From positions 38,897-102,896 of the forward strand of contig JAFVDD010000014.1 of NCBI GenBank assembly GCA_017478725.1: a stretch of 64,000 nucleotides of DNA, in the 5' to 3' direction. Positions 17,027 to 24,866 of this stretch are shown here, one piece after another (positions within the stretch are counted from its first letter, which is position 1; every line of letters starts with the position of its first letter). Position numbers and translations under genes: made by a program. The notes under the pieces are model-generated. The model had not been told where the DNA came from and did not search any database. It worked only from the letters and a program-made list of their open reading frames with translations. Source of the DNA: Paludibacteraceae bacterium. GTDB lineage: Bacteria; Bacteroidota; Bacteroidia; Bacteroidales; Paludibacteraceae.

Positions 17027-18477
17027 TGTTCTTCTCTTAATCGTATCAATGTCTCATTTATCAACGTACTGCTTGTGCCCTTAGTATAAGGGAAATAGAC
17101 CACCTTTGCACCCACTTCTTTAAGGTCTGCTTCTATCTTGTTCCATTTGTCCGTGCCTTTCCAATCGTCACCCACGAACATCACATCAAAATGGTACTTC
17201 TTCCAAGCACCTAACTTGTCCATATTTTCCTGCGTCACCACTTCGTCCACATATTCGATGGCGCCTACAATCTCTTTTCGCTCCTCAAATGGAATCACCG
17301 ACCGCTTGCCTTTGTATTCCACCAAATCATCGGTAGAAACACCTACTATCAGATAATCACATCGCGCCTTTGCCTTGCGCAGCAGATTCAAATGTCCGAT
17401 ATGAAACAAATCATATACACCAGTCGTATAACCTATTTTCAACGGCTCGTGCATATTCAGGAACTGCTCCAAGCAATATAGCTGCCATTTCTGATTGCCT
17501 GTTAGCGCAGACATATCTATATCTCTCCTGAACTCCGGTCTTGTCGGGCCCTGCCAATCCTTGAAATACTCATCTACAGGACGAGGCATCGGAGTTTTGT
17601 TCGGAACAGGTATTTCCGGATACTTGTTGTGCATCAACTCGCGTATCAAATACTTTGGTTCGCCATTTCGTACACGGTGCAAATCCAGCGGGTCTGCCAT
17701 TCGCAGTAACGAATACGGATCAGTATAAGGTATGCCTGCCGCTCCAAAAGCACTATAATATGAGCTCGACGACTCTATGCTGAAAACATTATCCATAAAA
17801 TCCATAAAGTCGAACTTGCCATCCTTCTGGAACCGTTCAAACAAGTAGTGCATACTTACCGGCTCTTTCAATACCAATGCCGGGTCTAAGAACGTGTACC
17901 GTTTCTCAAACTCCTCTATTGTCCAATCCTTTGCCAGCAGTTTGTCCATGCCGCCGAAGATGAGGTCGCTACTCTCGCCAACTATCATGCGTGTTACACC
18001 ATTTGCTTTTGCTTGAAGGGCGGCTTGATAGAGTTGCGGTTCAATACTGTGTACCGGCGCATTGCGGTGCTTCATCACAATAGGTAAATACTGCTCTACT
18101 GTCTTCCAATCTATATCTACATAGTGTAGCCTCAGCTCGTAATAGTTGGCGAAATATTCAGCGCGCGCCAGTTCCTCTTGCATGAATTCTCCCCCCAAGA
18201 AACGGAAAGTATAGGCATCACAGCCGCGCATATACGAAGCCAAAATTGCAGAATCCATTCCGCCGGACAGACATATACCCAATTTCTCGCCTCTGAGCGA
18301 ATCAAAGACTTTTTGTAATTCTCTGTCTATATCTTTGGCTGTATGTATATACGTGAATTTCGACGCATCTGCCACCGGAATATTGAAACTCTTCAATCCC
18401 TCATAGAAATTCATTCCTTCGCGCTCGATATATCGAAACGCCAGGTACGAACTCATACAAAATTGTTTGTCTATCAT
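17023..18477 (-). CDS. asparagine-synthase-like ATP-pyrophosphatase domain fused to a TagD-like cytidylyltransferase
   Basis: A 484-aa two-domain protein. Residues 1 to about 345 resemble the synthetase half of asparagine synthetase: the PP-loop LGICLSGGMDSAILASYM (about 67-84), then VGESSDLIFGGMDK (about 163-176). There is no N-terminal Cys-type glutaminase domain. Residues from about 348 to the end form a nucleotidyltransferase: IGYTTGVYDLFHIGHLNLL (HxGH), RSVIPFEERKEIV and TKGTSSTLI, as in glycerol-3-phosphate or related cytidylyltransferases. I infer that it makes a CDP-activated small headgroup, possibly with an amide or amine introduced by the first domain, for the LicD protein encoded next. 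It follows the DUF1016 gene by 18 bases. The substrate is not known. Confidence 0.8.
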   Translation of the reverse strand: MIDKQFCMSSYLAFRYIEREGMNFYEGLKSFNIPVADASKFTYIHTAKDIDRELQKVFDSLRGEKLGICLSGGMDSAILASYMRGCDAYTFRFLGGEFMQEELARAEYFANYYELRLHYVDIDWKTVEQYLPIVMKHRNAPVHSIEPQLYQAALQAKANGVTRMIVGESSDLIFGGMDKLLAKDWTIEEFEKRYTFLDPALVLKEPVSMHYLFERFQKDGKFDFMDFMDNVFSIESSSSYYSAFGAAGIPYTDPYSLLRMADPLDLHRVRNGEPKYLIRELMHNKYPEIPVPNKTPMPRPVDEYFKDWQGPTRPEFRRDIDMSALTGNQKWQLYCLEQFLNMHEPLKIGYTTGVYDLFHIGHLNLLRKAKARCDYLIVGVSTDDLVEYKGKRSVIPFEERKEIVGAIEYVDEVVTQENMDKLGAWKKYHFDVMFVGDDWKGTDKWNKIEADLKEVGAKVVYFPYTKGTSSTLINETLIRLREEQ

Positions 18478-18495
18478 AGTTTGCTCACTTTTGTT

Positions 18496-19656
18496 TTATT
18501 CATCTACATTCTCGTCTAGCTTCGTGTCGTTCGCCACACTTTCTATCTCGGCTATCGTAGGAATCGTTCCTTCCACCTTTGCAGGATACAACTTCTGCAA
18601 CTCATATTCCGAGATACCTAACGGCTGACTGCTGGACTCTAATGCGTATTGCGCCAAGGTATTATCTTTACTCTTGCACACCAACAAGCCAATCGTCGGA
18701 TTATCTTTTTCCGGGTCGCGCAAAATATGGTTTACTGCCGTCACATATGTACCCAATTGACCTATATCACGCGCATCAAACTTATCTATCTTCACCTCGA
18801 TTGCCACATAGCAACGCAACTTCAGATTATAGAACAGCAAATCAATAAAATTCTCTGTCTCGCCTATTGGCAACCGATACTCTTTTCCGACATATGCAAA
18901 CCCAGTCCCCAACTCGACCAAGAAATCCGTCATGTTCTTTAGCAGCGCTTCCTTCATCGTCTTCTCATTGTACTTGCCCGTAACTCCGGCAAAAGCAAAA
19001 TCATATGGATCTTTGGTAATCTCGCGAGCCAAATCACTCATTTCTTGCGGCATCGTGACAGAAAAATTCGTCAGTGCTTTACCTTGACGTTCATACAAAT
19101 TGGAATCCAACCAATTGAGCAGCATCGCACGACTCCATCCGTTCTCCACCGTCTGACGGACATAGAAGAGTGCCCTTTCCGTATCCCCCTCGCACTTATC
19201 CATGATGTACCGATGATGTCCCCAAGGTACAGCCGATATCAGCGTTTGAATTTGTGCCCCAACTTGGGGCAAATTTGATTTCTGTAATTTTCCCCCAACT
19301 TGTGGGACAATTTCAGTGTCGGCTGCCGTTTCTGTTTTTCCCACAACTTGTGGGAATTTTATAATATCTTCATTATAAAGTAAATAGAACTTTTTACAGT
19401 AGTACAAATTGGATAGCGTTAGTCCCGTCGCGTCAGGCAACTCTTCCTTCAAATCTTGTGACAGCGAGCGCATCAATCCGCTTCCCCAGCGTTGCTCTGC
19501 TTGGAGCTGAACAATATCGCGTCCCAACTGCCAATAATAAGCCAACATCTCATGGTTGACGTGCACCGCAGCCTTAATCTGACTACGACGATAGCGGCTT
19601 TTCAAGTCTTGAATCCACTGTTTGTATTCCGAATCTATGTGTATCAGTTTACTCAT
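18496..19656 (-). CDS. DUF1016 / YhcG-type PD-(D/E)XK nuclease-domain protein
   Basis: A 386-aa protein. The N-terminal DUF1016_N helical domain shows INxxMLxxYWQLGRDI-like VNHEMLAYYWQLGRDIVQLQ and WGSGLMRSLSQDLKEELP; the C-terminal part, ENFIDLLFYNLKLRCYVAIEVK (Asp and Glu-x-Lys of the nuclease core), matches the PDDEXK domain. Such proteins are found beside restriction-modification and defence genes, but no such neighbour is seen here. Between the two domains a palindromic repeat is present three times (19256-19356), coding for related PQVGGK and PQVGAQ peptides. A complete frame, no sign of decay. Confidence 0.9.
   Translation of the reverse strand: MSKLIHIDSEYKQWIQDLKSRYRRSQIKAAVHVNHEMLAYYWQLGRDIVQLQAEQRWGSGLMRSLSQDLKEELPDATGLTLSNLYYCKKFYLLYNEDIIKFPQVVGKTETAADTEIVPQVGGKLQKSNLPQVGAQIQTLISAVPWGHHRYIMDKCEGDTERALFYVRQTVENGWSRAMLLNWLDSNLYERQGKALTNFSVTMPQEMSDLAREITKDPYDFAFAGVTGKYNEKTMKEALLKNMTDFLVELGTGFAYVGKEYRLPIGETENFIDLLFYNLKLRCYVAIEVKIDKFDARDIGQLGTYVTAVNHILRDPEKDNPTIGLLVCKSKDNTLAQYALESSSQPLGISEYELQKLYPAKVEGTIPTIAEIESVANDTKLDENVDE
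19256..19356. repeat. three palindromic repeats inside the DUF1016 gene
   Basis: Three related palindromes sit within 101 bases: GCCCCAACTTGGGGC (19256-19270), a less perfect CCCCCAACTTGTGGG (about 19292-19306) and TTCCCACAACTTGTGGGAA (19338-19356). Each encodes a version of PQVGG or PQVGA on the minus strand. They lie between the DUF1016_N and nuclease domains, an expansion of the usual single PQ-rich linker. Confidence 0.8.
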
Positions 19657-19725
19657 ATTCTACTGCTATCTTTTTAATAAACCGTGGGGTGGTAAGCCTA
19701 TAACGACGTTTGCCTTTCGTCGGTC

Positions 19726-19758
19726 TTATGTTATGCTTATGTTATGCTTATGTTATGC
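19726..19758. repeat. three exact 11-bp tandem repeats
   Basis: The unit TTATGTTATGC occurs three times in a row in the gap between the DUF1016 gene and the 120-aa gene (19657-19833). The rest of this gap has degenerate GAGG-rich sequence and no clear promoter. Confidence 0.9.
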
Positions 19759-19833
19759 TCTTGACCATGCGGAGTCAGGAAATGCTGAATCAGCGGTGAG
19801 GAGGTACGGAGGCGATGCTGGGTAGGCGATGAG

Positions 19834-20196
19834 TCAGGAGGCACAGAGGGCGAGGAGTTCTGCTATTTTGGCTTCGCGGTCGGATTTGGCTTCCCGCAAG
19901 AAGCGGGTGAGGAGGTACTGGTAGAGGCTTGTCTGGCCGCCATTGGCTTTTTGCGCCTCAAAATCCGCCATGTACGGAGCCGCCAGTTTAGGGTCCTTCG
20001 CAATCCTGGATGTCAGTTTGACAATCTGTCCAAATCCGGCATGCAGCACCTTTTCCTTTTCGCTATAGGTATTGCGGGGATTCACCATCTGCACCGCAAA
20101 CTGTTTGCCTTTCCGCGTGCGATAATAAATATCGCTCTTCTTCATCAGTTTTCCACTGATACCTTCAAATGCGTCATTTAACTTAACCTCTGCCAT
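19834..20196 (-). CDS. uncharacterised 120-aa protein
   Basis: I do not recognise this family with certainty. The protein starts MAEVKLNDAFEGISGKL and is basic in its first half (KKSDIYYRTRKGKQFAVQM, with NPRNTYSEKEK), then helical to the end (LYQYLLTRFLREAKSDREA). No signal peptide or membrane segment. It may be a small DNA- or RNA-interacting protein common in Bacteroidales, but this is a guess from composition. It is placed 13 bases downstream of kdsD on the same strand, so it is probably co-transcribed. Coding potential is supported by a full-length frame and codon use like the neighbours. Confidence 0.65.
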   Translation of the reverse strand: MAEVKLNDAFEGISGKLMKKSDIYYRTRKGKQFAVQMVNPRNTYSEKEKVLHAGFGQIVKLTSRIAKDPKLAAPYMADFEAQKANGGQTSLYQYLLTRFLREAKSDREAKIAELLALCAS

Positions 20197-20209
20197 ATAT
20201 TTTTCCTTT

Positions 20210-21244
20210 TCAATGATAAAACCGTGTTCCGGGAAGACAGGAGAACGAATCCACGACTCCGACTACCTGTTCCTGATCATCCAACACAATAAGGGAGTGA
20301 ATAGAGTAATGATTCATTGTTTCTCCGGCATCAACCACCATACTGGAGTGACGAATAACCTTGGGATTCCGCGACATAATATCCTCCACTTGGGTATCAA
20401 AAAACGCTTTTCCCAATTTCTGCATTGCGCGGCGGATGTCCCCGTCGGTAATGATACCAAGAAGCCTACCCCGTCCCTGCCGGAAAGAGAGTCTGCGCAA
20501 GTCTTTCCCTTCCGGGGAGGAGACAGGCTCTACCACGATGCCTATACCGAGGGTGCCTTTGGTGACTATTTCGATGGCCTCGCTCATGGGCATGTCCGGC
20601 GTGAGGAAAGGCAGGTTCTCGGTGAACATGACGTCCTCCACTTTCGCGGAAAGTTTCTTACCCAGATCGCCACCGGGATGAAGCTGTGCAAAATCAGTAG
20701 GCTGGAAATGTTTCGTCTCGATCAGCGCGCACGCCAGCGCATCGCCTAACGCGAGTGTGGCTGTCGTAGAGGCGGTAGGGATAAGGTTCAGCGGGTCAGC
20801 CTCGGATTCCACGGCTATGTTCAGATGCACCTCCGAGCACCGCGCAAGCGGCGAATCAGCGCTGCTCGACATTCCGATGATCGGAATCTTTTTCGCCTGA
20901 ATACTCGGCAGGAAACGTACCAGTTCTTCCGTTGCGCCGGAATAGGAAATAGCCAAAACAAGGTCGTTCGCGCTCAACATCCCCAAGTCTCCGTGATAAG
21001 CGTCCAGCGGGTTCAAGAAGAATGCCGGTGTGCCTGTAGAAGCAAGCGTGGCGGCAATCTTGGAGCCTATGTGTCCGCTCTTGCCCACTCCGGTCACCAC
21101 CACCTTGCCTTGGCAGGCATCAATCAGTTGTACTGCGCGGAGAAAACTGTCGTCCAAGCGCCCCGCAAGCGCCTGAATAGCAGATGCTTCGCACTTCAAA
21201 CACTCCTCAGCGCGGGCTAAAATATGCGAATATTCATTATTCAT
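20210..21244 (-). CDS. kdsD: arabinose-5-phosphate isomerase (KdsD/KpsF/GutQ family) with CBS pair
   Basis: A 344-aa enzyme: a sugar-isomerase (SIS) domain with VVTGVGKSGHIGSKIAATLASTG (given in parts: VVTGVGKSGHIG, KIAATLASTG), SYSGATEELVRFLP and HPGGDLGKKL, followed by two CBS motifs from about residue 205. It converts ribulose 5-phosphate to arabinose 5-phosphate, the first step to Kdo, in line with kdsC nearby. Two oddities: an insert of about 20 residues between conserved blocks of the first CBS motif (SPEGKDLRRLSFRQGRGR, plus-strand 20463-20532), and an unusual C-terminus, VVDSFSCLPGTRFYH, where the family normally ends with a VxHxHDLLR-like stretch. The end may have been replaced by a repeat insertion. 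Both ends overlap or nearly meet the neighbours. Confidence 0.9.
   Translation of the reverse strand: MNNEYSHILARAEECLKCEASAIQALAGRLDDSFLRAVQLIDACQGKVVVTGVGKSGHIGSKIAATLASTGTPAFFLNPLDAYHGDLGMLSANDLVLAISYSGATEELVRFLPSIQAKKIPIIGMSSSADSPLARCSEVHLNIAVESEADPLNLIPTASTTATLALGDALACALIETKHFQPTDFAQLHPGGDLGKKLSAKVEDVMFTENLPFLTPDMPMSEAIEIVTKGTLGIGIVVEPVSSPEGKDLRRLSFRQGRGRLLGIITDGDIRRAMQKLGKAFFDTQVEDIMSRNPKVIRHSSMVVDAGETMNHYSIHSLIVLDDQEQVVGVVDSFSCLPGTRFYH
20463..20532. repeat. GC-rich insert inside the first CBS motif of kdsD
   Basis: On the plus strand this stretch holds TTTCCCTTCCGGGGAGGAG next to CCCCGTCCCTGCCGGAAAG, a pyrimidine-then-purine arrangement like the insert in ispD (about 22750-22798). It adds about 20 residues rich in Arg, Gly and Ser to KdsD without breaking the frame. 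Called a repeat because two unrelated genes carry a similar block. Confidence 0.5.
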
Positions 21245-22389
21245 GATTCAATGTTCATTATTTTTAGGAACGCCGCCGTCATATTGGACCATGCGTATTT
21301 GGTTTTCTCTTTTTTCAAATATGCCGTATATGCCTCCTGCCGGTTGTTTGTGAAATAATCCGCCAGGTCTGCTGCGATAGCATCTGCCGCCGGTTCGCAG
21401 GCATAGCCCATTTGGTGGTCATGCACAATCTCTCCCAAGCCGCCTACGTTGGTGACCAGCATCGGTTTCTCGAAATGAAACGCGACTTGCGTCACGCCGG
21501 ATTGCGTAGCAGATTTGTACGGCTGCACGATGAGATCCGCAGCGCCGAAATACTTGCGCAGGTCGGCATCGGGAATAAACTCATTGTGCAATACCACCCG
21601 TTCGGCCAGCCCGCCGGCCACTATCTGCTTGCGGTATTTGTCTTCATCCTCGTAAAACTCTCCGGCTATGATGAGTTGCAAGTCCGGCAGGCAGTCTTTG
21701 AGCCGGGCAAAGGCATCCAGCAACAGATCCAGCCCCTTATAGGCTCTTACTAATCCGAAGAACAGCATATAGGCTTTCTTCTCATCTAATCCCAAAGCCC
21801 TGCAAGCCTCCTTTTTGGTCATCCGCTCTCCGTAATGGTCATAGACAGGATGCGGAGAACTAAGGGCTAACGGACGAATGGACGAACGGCGGGAAGCTAC
21901 TTTTTCTATATCCTTCACTACACTCTCGCTCAGCGCGACGAAGCCGTCCTGCGAGGCAACGAAATACGGCGCAAAGAGTTTGTCCAGGACACTCGGCTCA
22001 TGAGGCATCATATTGTGAACCAGGGCAATCGCTTTGGTTTTGCCGTTACGGCGTGCGATGCGTGAGATCAGTCCGTAGGCAGGCGCAAAGAACGCCATCC
22101 AGTAGCAGCAGATGAGCAAGTCGGGAGCGGCTTTCTTGAGGGCATGTCCTACTTGGAGCCAGTTGAGGGGATTGCAGGAATTGAGGCACCGGCGTATGAT
22201 GATGTCCGCAGGCGGCAGCTCGGACGAGTACTGCGTTTTGCCGGGGAAGAGGAACGACGGATATTGGAGCGTAAAGGTCCAAATCTCGACCTCATGTCCC
22301 TCTGCCGCGAACTGGCGAGCAAGACGTTCGTTGAAGGCTGCAAGGCCTCCACGGTAAGGGTATGCTGTGCCTAAAAGGATGATTTTCAT
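21241..22389 (-). CDS. glycosyltransferase family 4-like
   Basis: A 382-aa GT-B enzyme. The N-terminus KIILLGTAYPYRGGLAAFNE holds the acceptor-side glycine loop, and the C-terminal half has LFFGLVRAYKGLDLLLDAF, IIAGEFYEDEDKY and IVQPYKSATQSGVTQVAF, the donor-binding block of GT4 enzymes. Between kdsD and ispD in a Kdo-related run, it probably adds a sugar to LPS core or another surface glycan. Overlaps kdsD and ispD by four bases at each side. Donor unknown. Confidence 0.88.
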   Translation of the reverse strand: MKIILLGTAYPYRGGLAAFNERLARQFAAEGHEVEIWTFTLQYPSFLFPGKTQYSSELPPADIIIRRCLNSCNPLNWLQVGHALKKAAPDLLICCYWMAFFAPAYGLISRIARRNGKTKAIALVHNMMPHEPSVLDKLFAPYFVASQDGFVALSESVVKDIEKVASRRSSIRPLALSSPHPVYDHYGERMTKKEACRALGLDEKKAYMLFFGLVRAYKGLDLLLDAFARLKDCLPDLQLIIAGEFYEDEDKYRKQIVAGGLAERVVLHNEFIPDADLRKYFGAADLIVQPYKSATQSGVTQVAFHFEKPMLVTNVGGLGEIVHDHQMGYACEPAADAIAADLADYFTNNRQEAYTAYLKKEKTKYAWSNMTAAFLKIMNIES

Positions 22390-23078
22390 AAGTCTTCGCG
22401 GAACGTTATTTTGCGGTTTTTTTCATCGCCGGGCACGATATAAACCGGTACTTCGGGCATAAACCGATGGAGTATTCCTATATCGTCAGTTGCAGCCACA
22501 CCGCCTTGTTCTATTGCGCGTCGGAAAGCCTCGGCAATCACCGGCAAACGGAATGCCTGCGGCGTCTGGGCGCGCATCACCGTCTCACGGGGAGGCATTG
22601 ATGTCAGGCAGTGGTCATGCGTCAGATAAACCGTGTCCGTGGAAGGCACCGCAACTGTTACGGCAGCATGTTTCTCCAAAGCCTCAGCTACATCCGCGAG
22701 GATGCGTTGCGACACAAACGGCCTCGCGGCATCGTGCAACCACAGGCAGCAAGCCTCTCCCGTCCTCCCCTGAAGGGAAGGAGAAAAGTCGCTATAAGCG
22801 ATGAGGGCGTGCCATGAAGACTCCCACCGCTCGGTTCCTCCGGGGATGATTTTCTTTACTTTGCGCCATTCGTTGCGCTCGCATATATGCCGTGCCTCGT
22901 CTATCCATTCCGGGTGCATCACTACCGCTATCTCGCTGATAGCCGGCGATAGCTCAAACGCATTAACCGAATGCTCGAGTACGGAGCGTCCGTCCTCAAG
23001 AGGCAGGAGTTGTTTGGGCATTGCGCCGCCGAACCTGCTGCCGGTTCCTCCGGCTAATATGACTGCGATGTGGTACAC
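22386..23078 (-). CDS. ispD: 2-C-methyl-D-erythritol 4-phosphate cytidylyltransferase
   Basis: About 230 aa. The N-terminal nucleotide-binding loop is VILAGGTGSRFGGAMPKQLLPL in two parts (VILAGGTGSRFG, MPKQLLPL), and later HDAARPFVS, ETVMRAQTPQAFRL and TDDIGILHRF agree with IspD. It transfers CMP to methylerythritol 4-phosphate in the MEP route to isoprenoids. I prefer the GTG at 23076-23078 since conserved sequence begins right after it; an ATG at 23117 would add 13 residues and overlap kdsC. An insert near residues 94-107 (SPSLQGRTGEACC) separates blocks that are normally adjacent, and comes from a GC-rich repeat-like sequence. Confidence 0.9.
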   Translation of the reverse strand: MYHIAVILAGGTGSRFGGAMPKQLLPLEDGRSVLEHSVNAFELSPAISEIAVVMHPEWIDEARHICERNEWRKVKKIIPGGTERWESSWHALIAYSDFSPSLQGRTGEACCLWLHDAARPFVSQRILADVAEALEKHAAVTVAVPSTDTVYLTHDHCLTSMPPRETVMRAQTPQAFRLPVIAEAFRRAIEQGGVAATDDIGILHRFMPEVPVYIVPGDEKNRKITFREDL

Positions 23079-23097
23079 TTGTTCTTCGCGATACGGG

Positions 23098-23610
23098 CTA
23101 TTTGCGCAGAATAGCATCGGCTATTTCGCGAATGGCGCCTTGCCCTCCGGGGGTGTGGAGCACACGGATGTTCGGCAGAGCACGTACCTCTACCCGCGCG
23201 TTGGGAGGACAGCAGGGATAGCCGACCGCCTGGAGGAGATCGATGTCGTTGAGGTCGTCGCCTACATAGCAGACATCATCCAGCGAGATCTTCATTTTTG
23301 CGCAGATGCGTTTGGCCGCTTCGAGTTTGGAGAGCCCGCCTTTGAACTCCTTGCTTCCCACGCCGAGATAGAGATACTCGACATGCAGTTTCTCGGCACG
23401 CGCCTTGACAATAGAGGATTTCTCGGAAGTGAGGATACCACAAGGGATTCCCGCTTCGCGCAGCCGCACTAATCCCATTCCGTCATAGACACAGAAACGT
23501 TTCATTGCCTCGCCTTCGGGAGTATAATACAGCGCTCCGTCGGTCAGGCAACCGTCCACGTCCGTAAGAAAAAGTTTCACAGCAGATAATTGATATACAC
23601 CGGAAGCCAT
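23098..23610 (-). CDS. kdsC: 3-deoxy-D-manno-octulosonate 8-phosphate phosphatase
   Basis: A 170-aa HAD-type phosphatase without a cap domain. The catalytic motif is LFLTDVDGCLTDG (nucleophile and acid Asp at about residues 17 and 19), followed by KGGLSKLEAAKRIC with the conserved Lys region and VCYVGDDLNDIDLL, motif IV. It removes phosphate from Kdo 8-phosphate, giving Kdo for LPS. Length is typical (about 170-190 aa). It lies 49 bases after thiL; that gap holds a degenerate A/T heptamer-like tract. The next gene, ispD, starts after it or overlaps its end slightly. Confidence 0.93.
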   Translation of the reverse strand: MASGVYQLSAVKLFLTDVDGCLTDGALYYTPEGEAMKRFCVYDGMGLVRLREAGIPCGILTSEKSSIVKARAEKLHVEYLYLGVGSKEFKGGLSKLEAAKRICAKMKISLDDVCYVGDDLNDIDLLQAVGYPCCPPNARVEVRALPNIRVLHTPGGQGAIREIADAILRK

Positions 23611-23659
23611 AGTAAAAATTTTAAGATTAGATTATTCGAAGATTCAAAAATTCAACGAT

Positions 23660-24688
23660 TTATTGGTTGAACGCATTCCATCCCTGTGCGCGCAGAGCGA
23701 GTTCTTCGCCGTTGCGTCCGATGAGATTGCAACCGTACTCGGGGTTGGTGATATGCCCGATGATGTACAGGTCGTCAATAGGAATGAGTTTTTCGTAGTC
23801 ATCGAGCGAGCAGGTAAAGAGCAGTTCGTAGTCCTCACCGCCGTTCAGCGCACAGGTGACTATATTGAGGTTCATCTCCTCCGCCAGCGCAGCCGCCTGG
23901 AAATCAATAGGCAGTTTGTCTTCATAGACGCAACAGCCTACGCCCGATTGCGAACATATATGCATGAGTTCGGAGGACAACCCGTCCGAAACATCCATCA
24001 TTGCCGTAGGTTTGACTCCGGCCTTATGAAGCGCCTCCAATATATCACGGCGGGCTTCCGGTTTGAGTTGGCGTTCCAGGAGATATTCCTTGCCCTCAAA
24101 AGCCAGCTGCGCCTTATCGTCAGACGCCGCTACAATCCGTTCGCGTTCGAGGAGCTGGAGCCCCATATACGCCGTGCCGAGGTTGCCGGAGACACAAATC
24201 AGGTCATTCAGTTTGGCGCCGTTGCGATAGACGATATCCTTGGCTGCAGCCACTCCGAGGCATGTAATGGAGATGGTCAGCCCCGTCATGGATGCACAAG
24301 TGTCACCTCCCACGATATCCACGCCGTAGCGTTCGCACGCCAGACGGATACCTGAATAGAGTTGCTCCAAATCTTCCACCGAGAAGCGTTTGGACACACC
24401 GAGCGAAACAGTAATCTGTGTCGGTGTGCCGTTCATAGCGTAGATATCCGAGAAATTGACAACCGCAGCTTTGTAGCCGAGATGTTTGAGCGGCACATAT
24501 TCCAAATTAAAATGCACTCCCTCCAGGAGCATATCCGTCGTCATCAGCACTTTCTTCGCGCCGAAATCCATGACAGCACAATCGTCTCCGACGGCTTTCT
24601 TGGTAGAAGGCTGAAGGGGTTTCAAATCTTTAGTCAGATGTTTGATGAGTCCGAACTCACCAAGTGTAGATATTTCTGTTCTTGCCAT
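23660..24688 (-). CDS. thiL: thiamine-monophosphate kinase
   Basis: A 342-aa ATP-grasp-unrelated, PurM-like kinase. The N-terminal motif KKAVGDDCAVMDFG and MTTDMLLEGVHFN bind Mg-ATP; further on, VNFSDIYAMNGTPTQITVSL and MDVSDGLSSELMHI (about residues 226-239) are hallmark ThiL blocks. It phosphorylates thiamine monophosphate to the diphosphate cofactor. First gene of the long minus-strand run, with its ATG three bases from one arm of an inverted repeat that is duplicated ahead of ruvA. Confidence 0.95.
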   Translation of the reverse strand: MARTEISTLGEFGLIKHLTKDLKPLQPSTKKAVGDDCAVMDFGAKKVLMTTDMLLEGVHFNLEYVPLKHLGYKAAVVNFSDIYAMNGTPTQITVSLGVSKRFSVEDLEQLYSGIRLACERYGVDIVGGDTCASMTGLTISITCLGVAAAKDIVYRNGAKLNDLICVSGNLGTAYMGLQLLERERIVAASDDKAQLAFEGKEYLLERQLKPEARRDILEALHKAGVKPTAMMDVSDGLSSELMHICSQSGVGCCVYEDKLPIDFQAAALAEEMNLNIVTCALNGGEDYELLFTCSLDDYEKLIPIDDLYIIGHITNPEYGCNLIGRNGEELALRAQGWNAFNQ

Positions 24689-24708
24689 ATTTATCCAAAA
24701 TTAACGTA

Positions 24709-24744
24709 CAAAGGTACGAAAAAAAGATGAAAGATGAAAACAAG
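24709..24744 (-). promoter_or_regulatory. probable thiL promoter
   Basis: On the minus strand the -7 box reads TACCTTTG (plus 24709-24716), identical to that of ruvA and followed by a leader very like that of ruvA. The -33 box is weak: CTTG (plus 24741-24744) lies 24 bases upstream rather than the usual 20. Confidence 0.5.
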
Positions 24745-24807
24745 GATTGCATGAGGATAGTTTTTTTATAAAAAAAGATGCATTTTTTCTATAAAAATGC
24801 GCACGCG

Positions 24808-24840
24808 CTTGCATATGTAAGAAAAAAGTAGTACCTTTGC
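24808..24840 (+). promoter_or_regulatory. ruvA promoter
   Basis: CTTG at 24808-24811 (one mismatch to TTTG), a 20-base spacer, and TACCTTTG at 24832-24839. The bases before and after the -33 box, ATGCGCACGCGCTTGCATAT, resemble those upstream of recQ. Confidence 0.75.
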
Positions 24841-24866
24841 TCGCTAATTTTGGATAATTACGTCCT

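Larger units (their letters stand above)
24692..24856. repeat. 12-bp inverted repeat in the thiL-ruvA divergent region
   Basis: TATCCAAAATTA at 24692-24703 is the exact reverse complement of TAATTTTGGATA at 24845-24856. Each copy lies between a promoter -7 box and the start codon of one of the two divergent genes, so both messages begin with nearly the same 5-prime leader. Confidence 0.85.
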
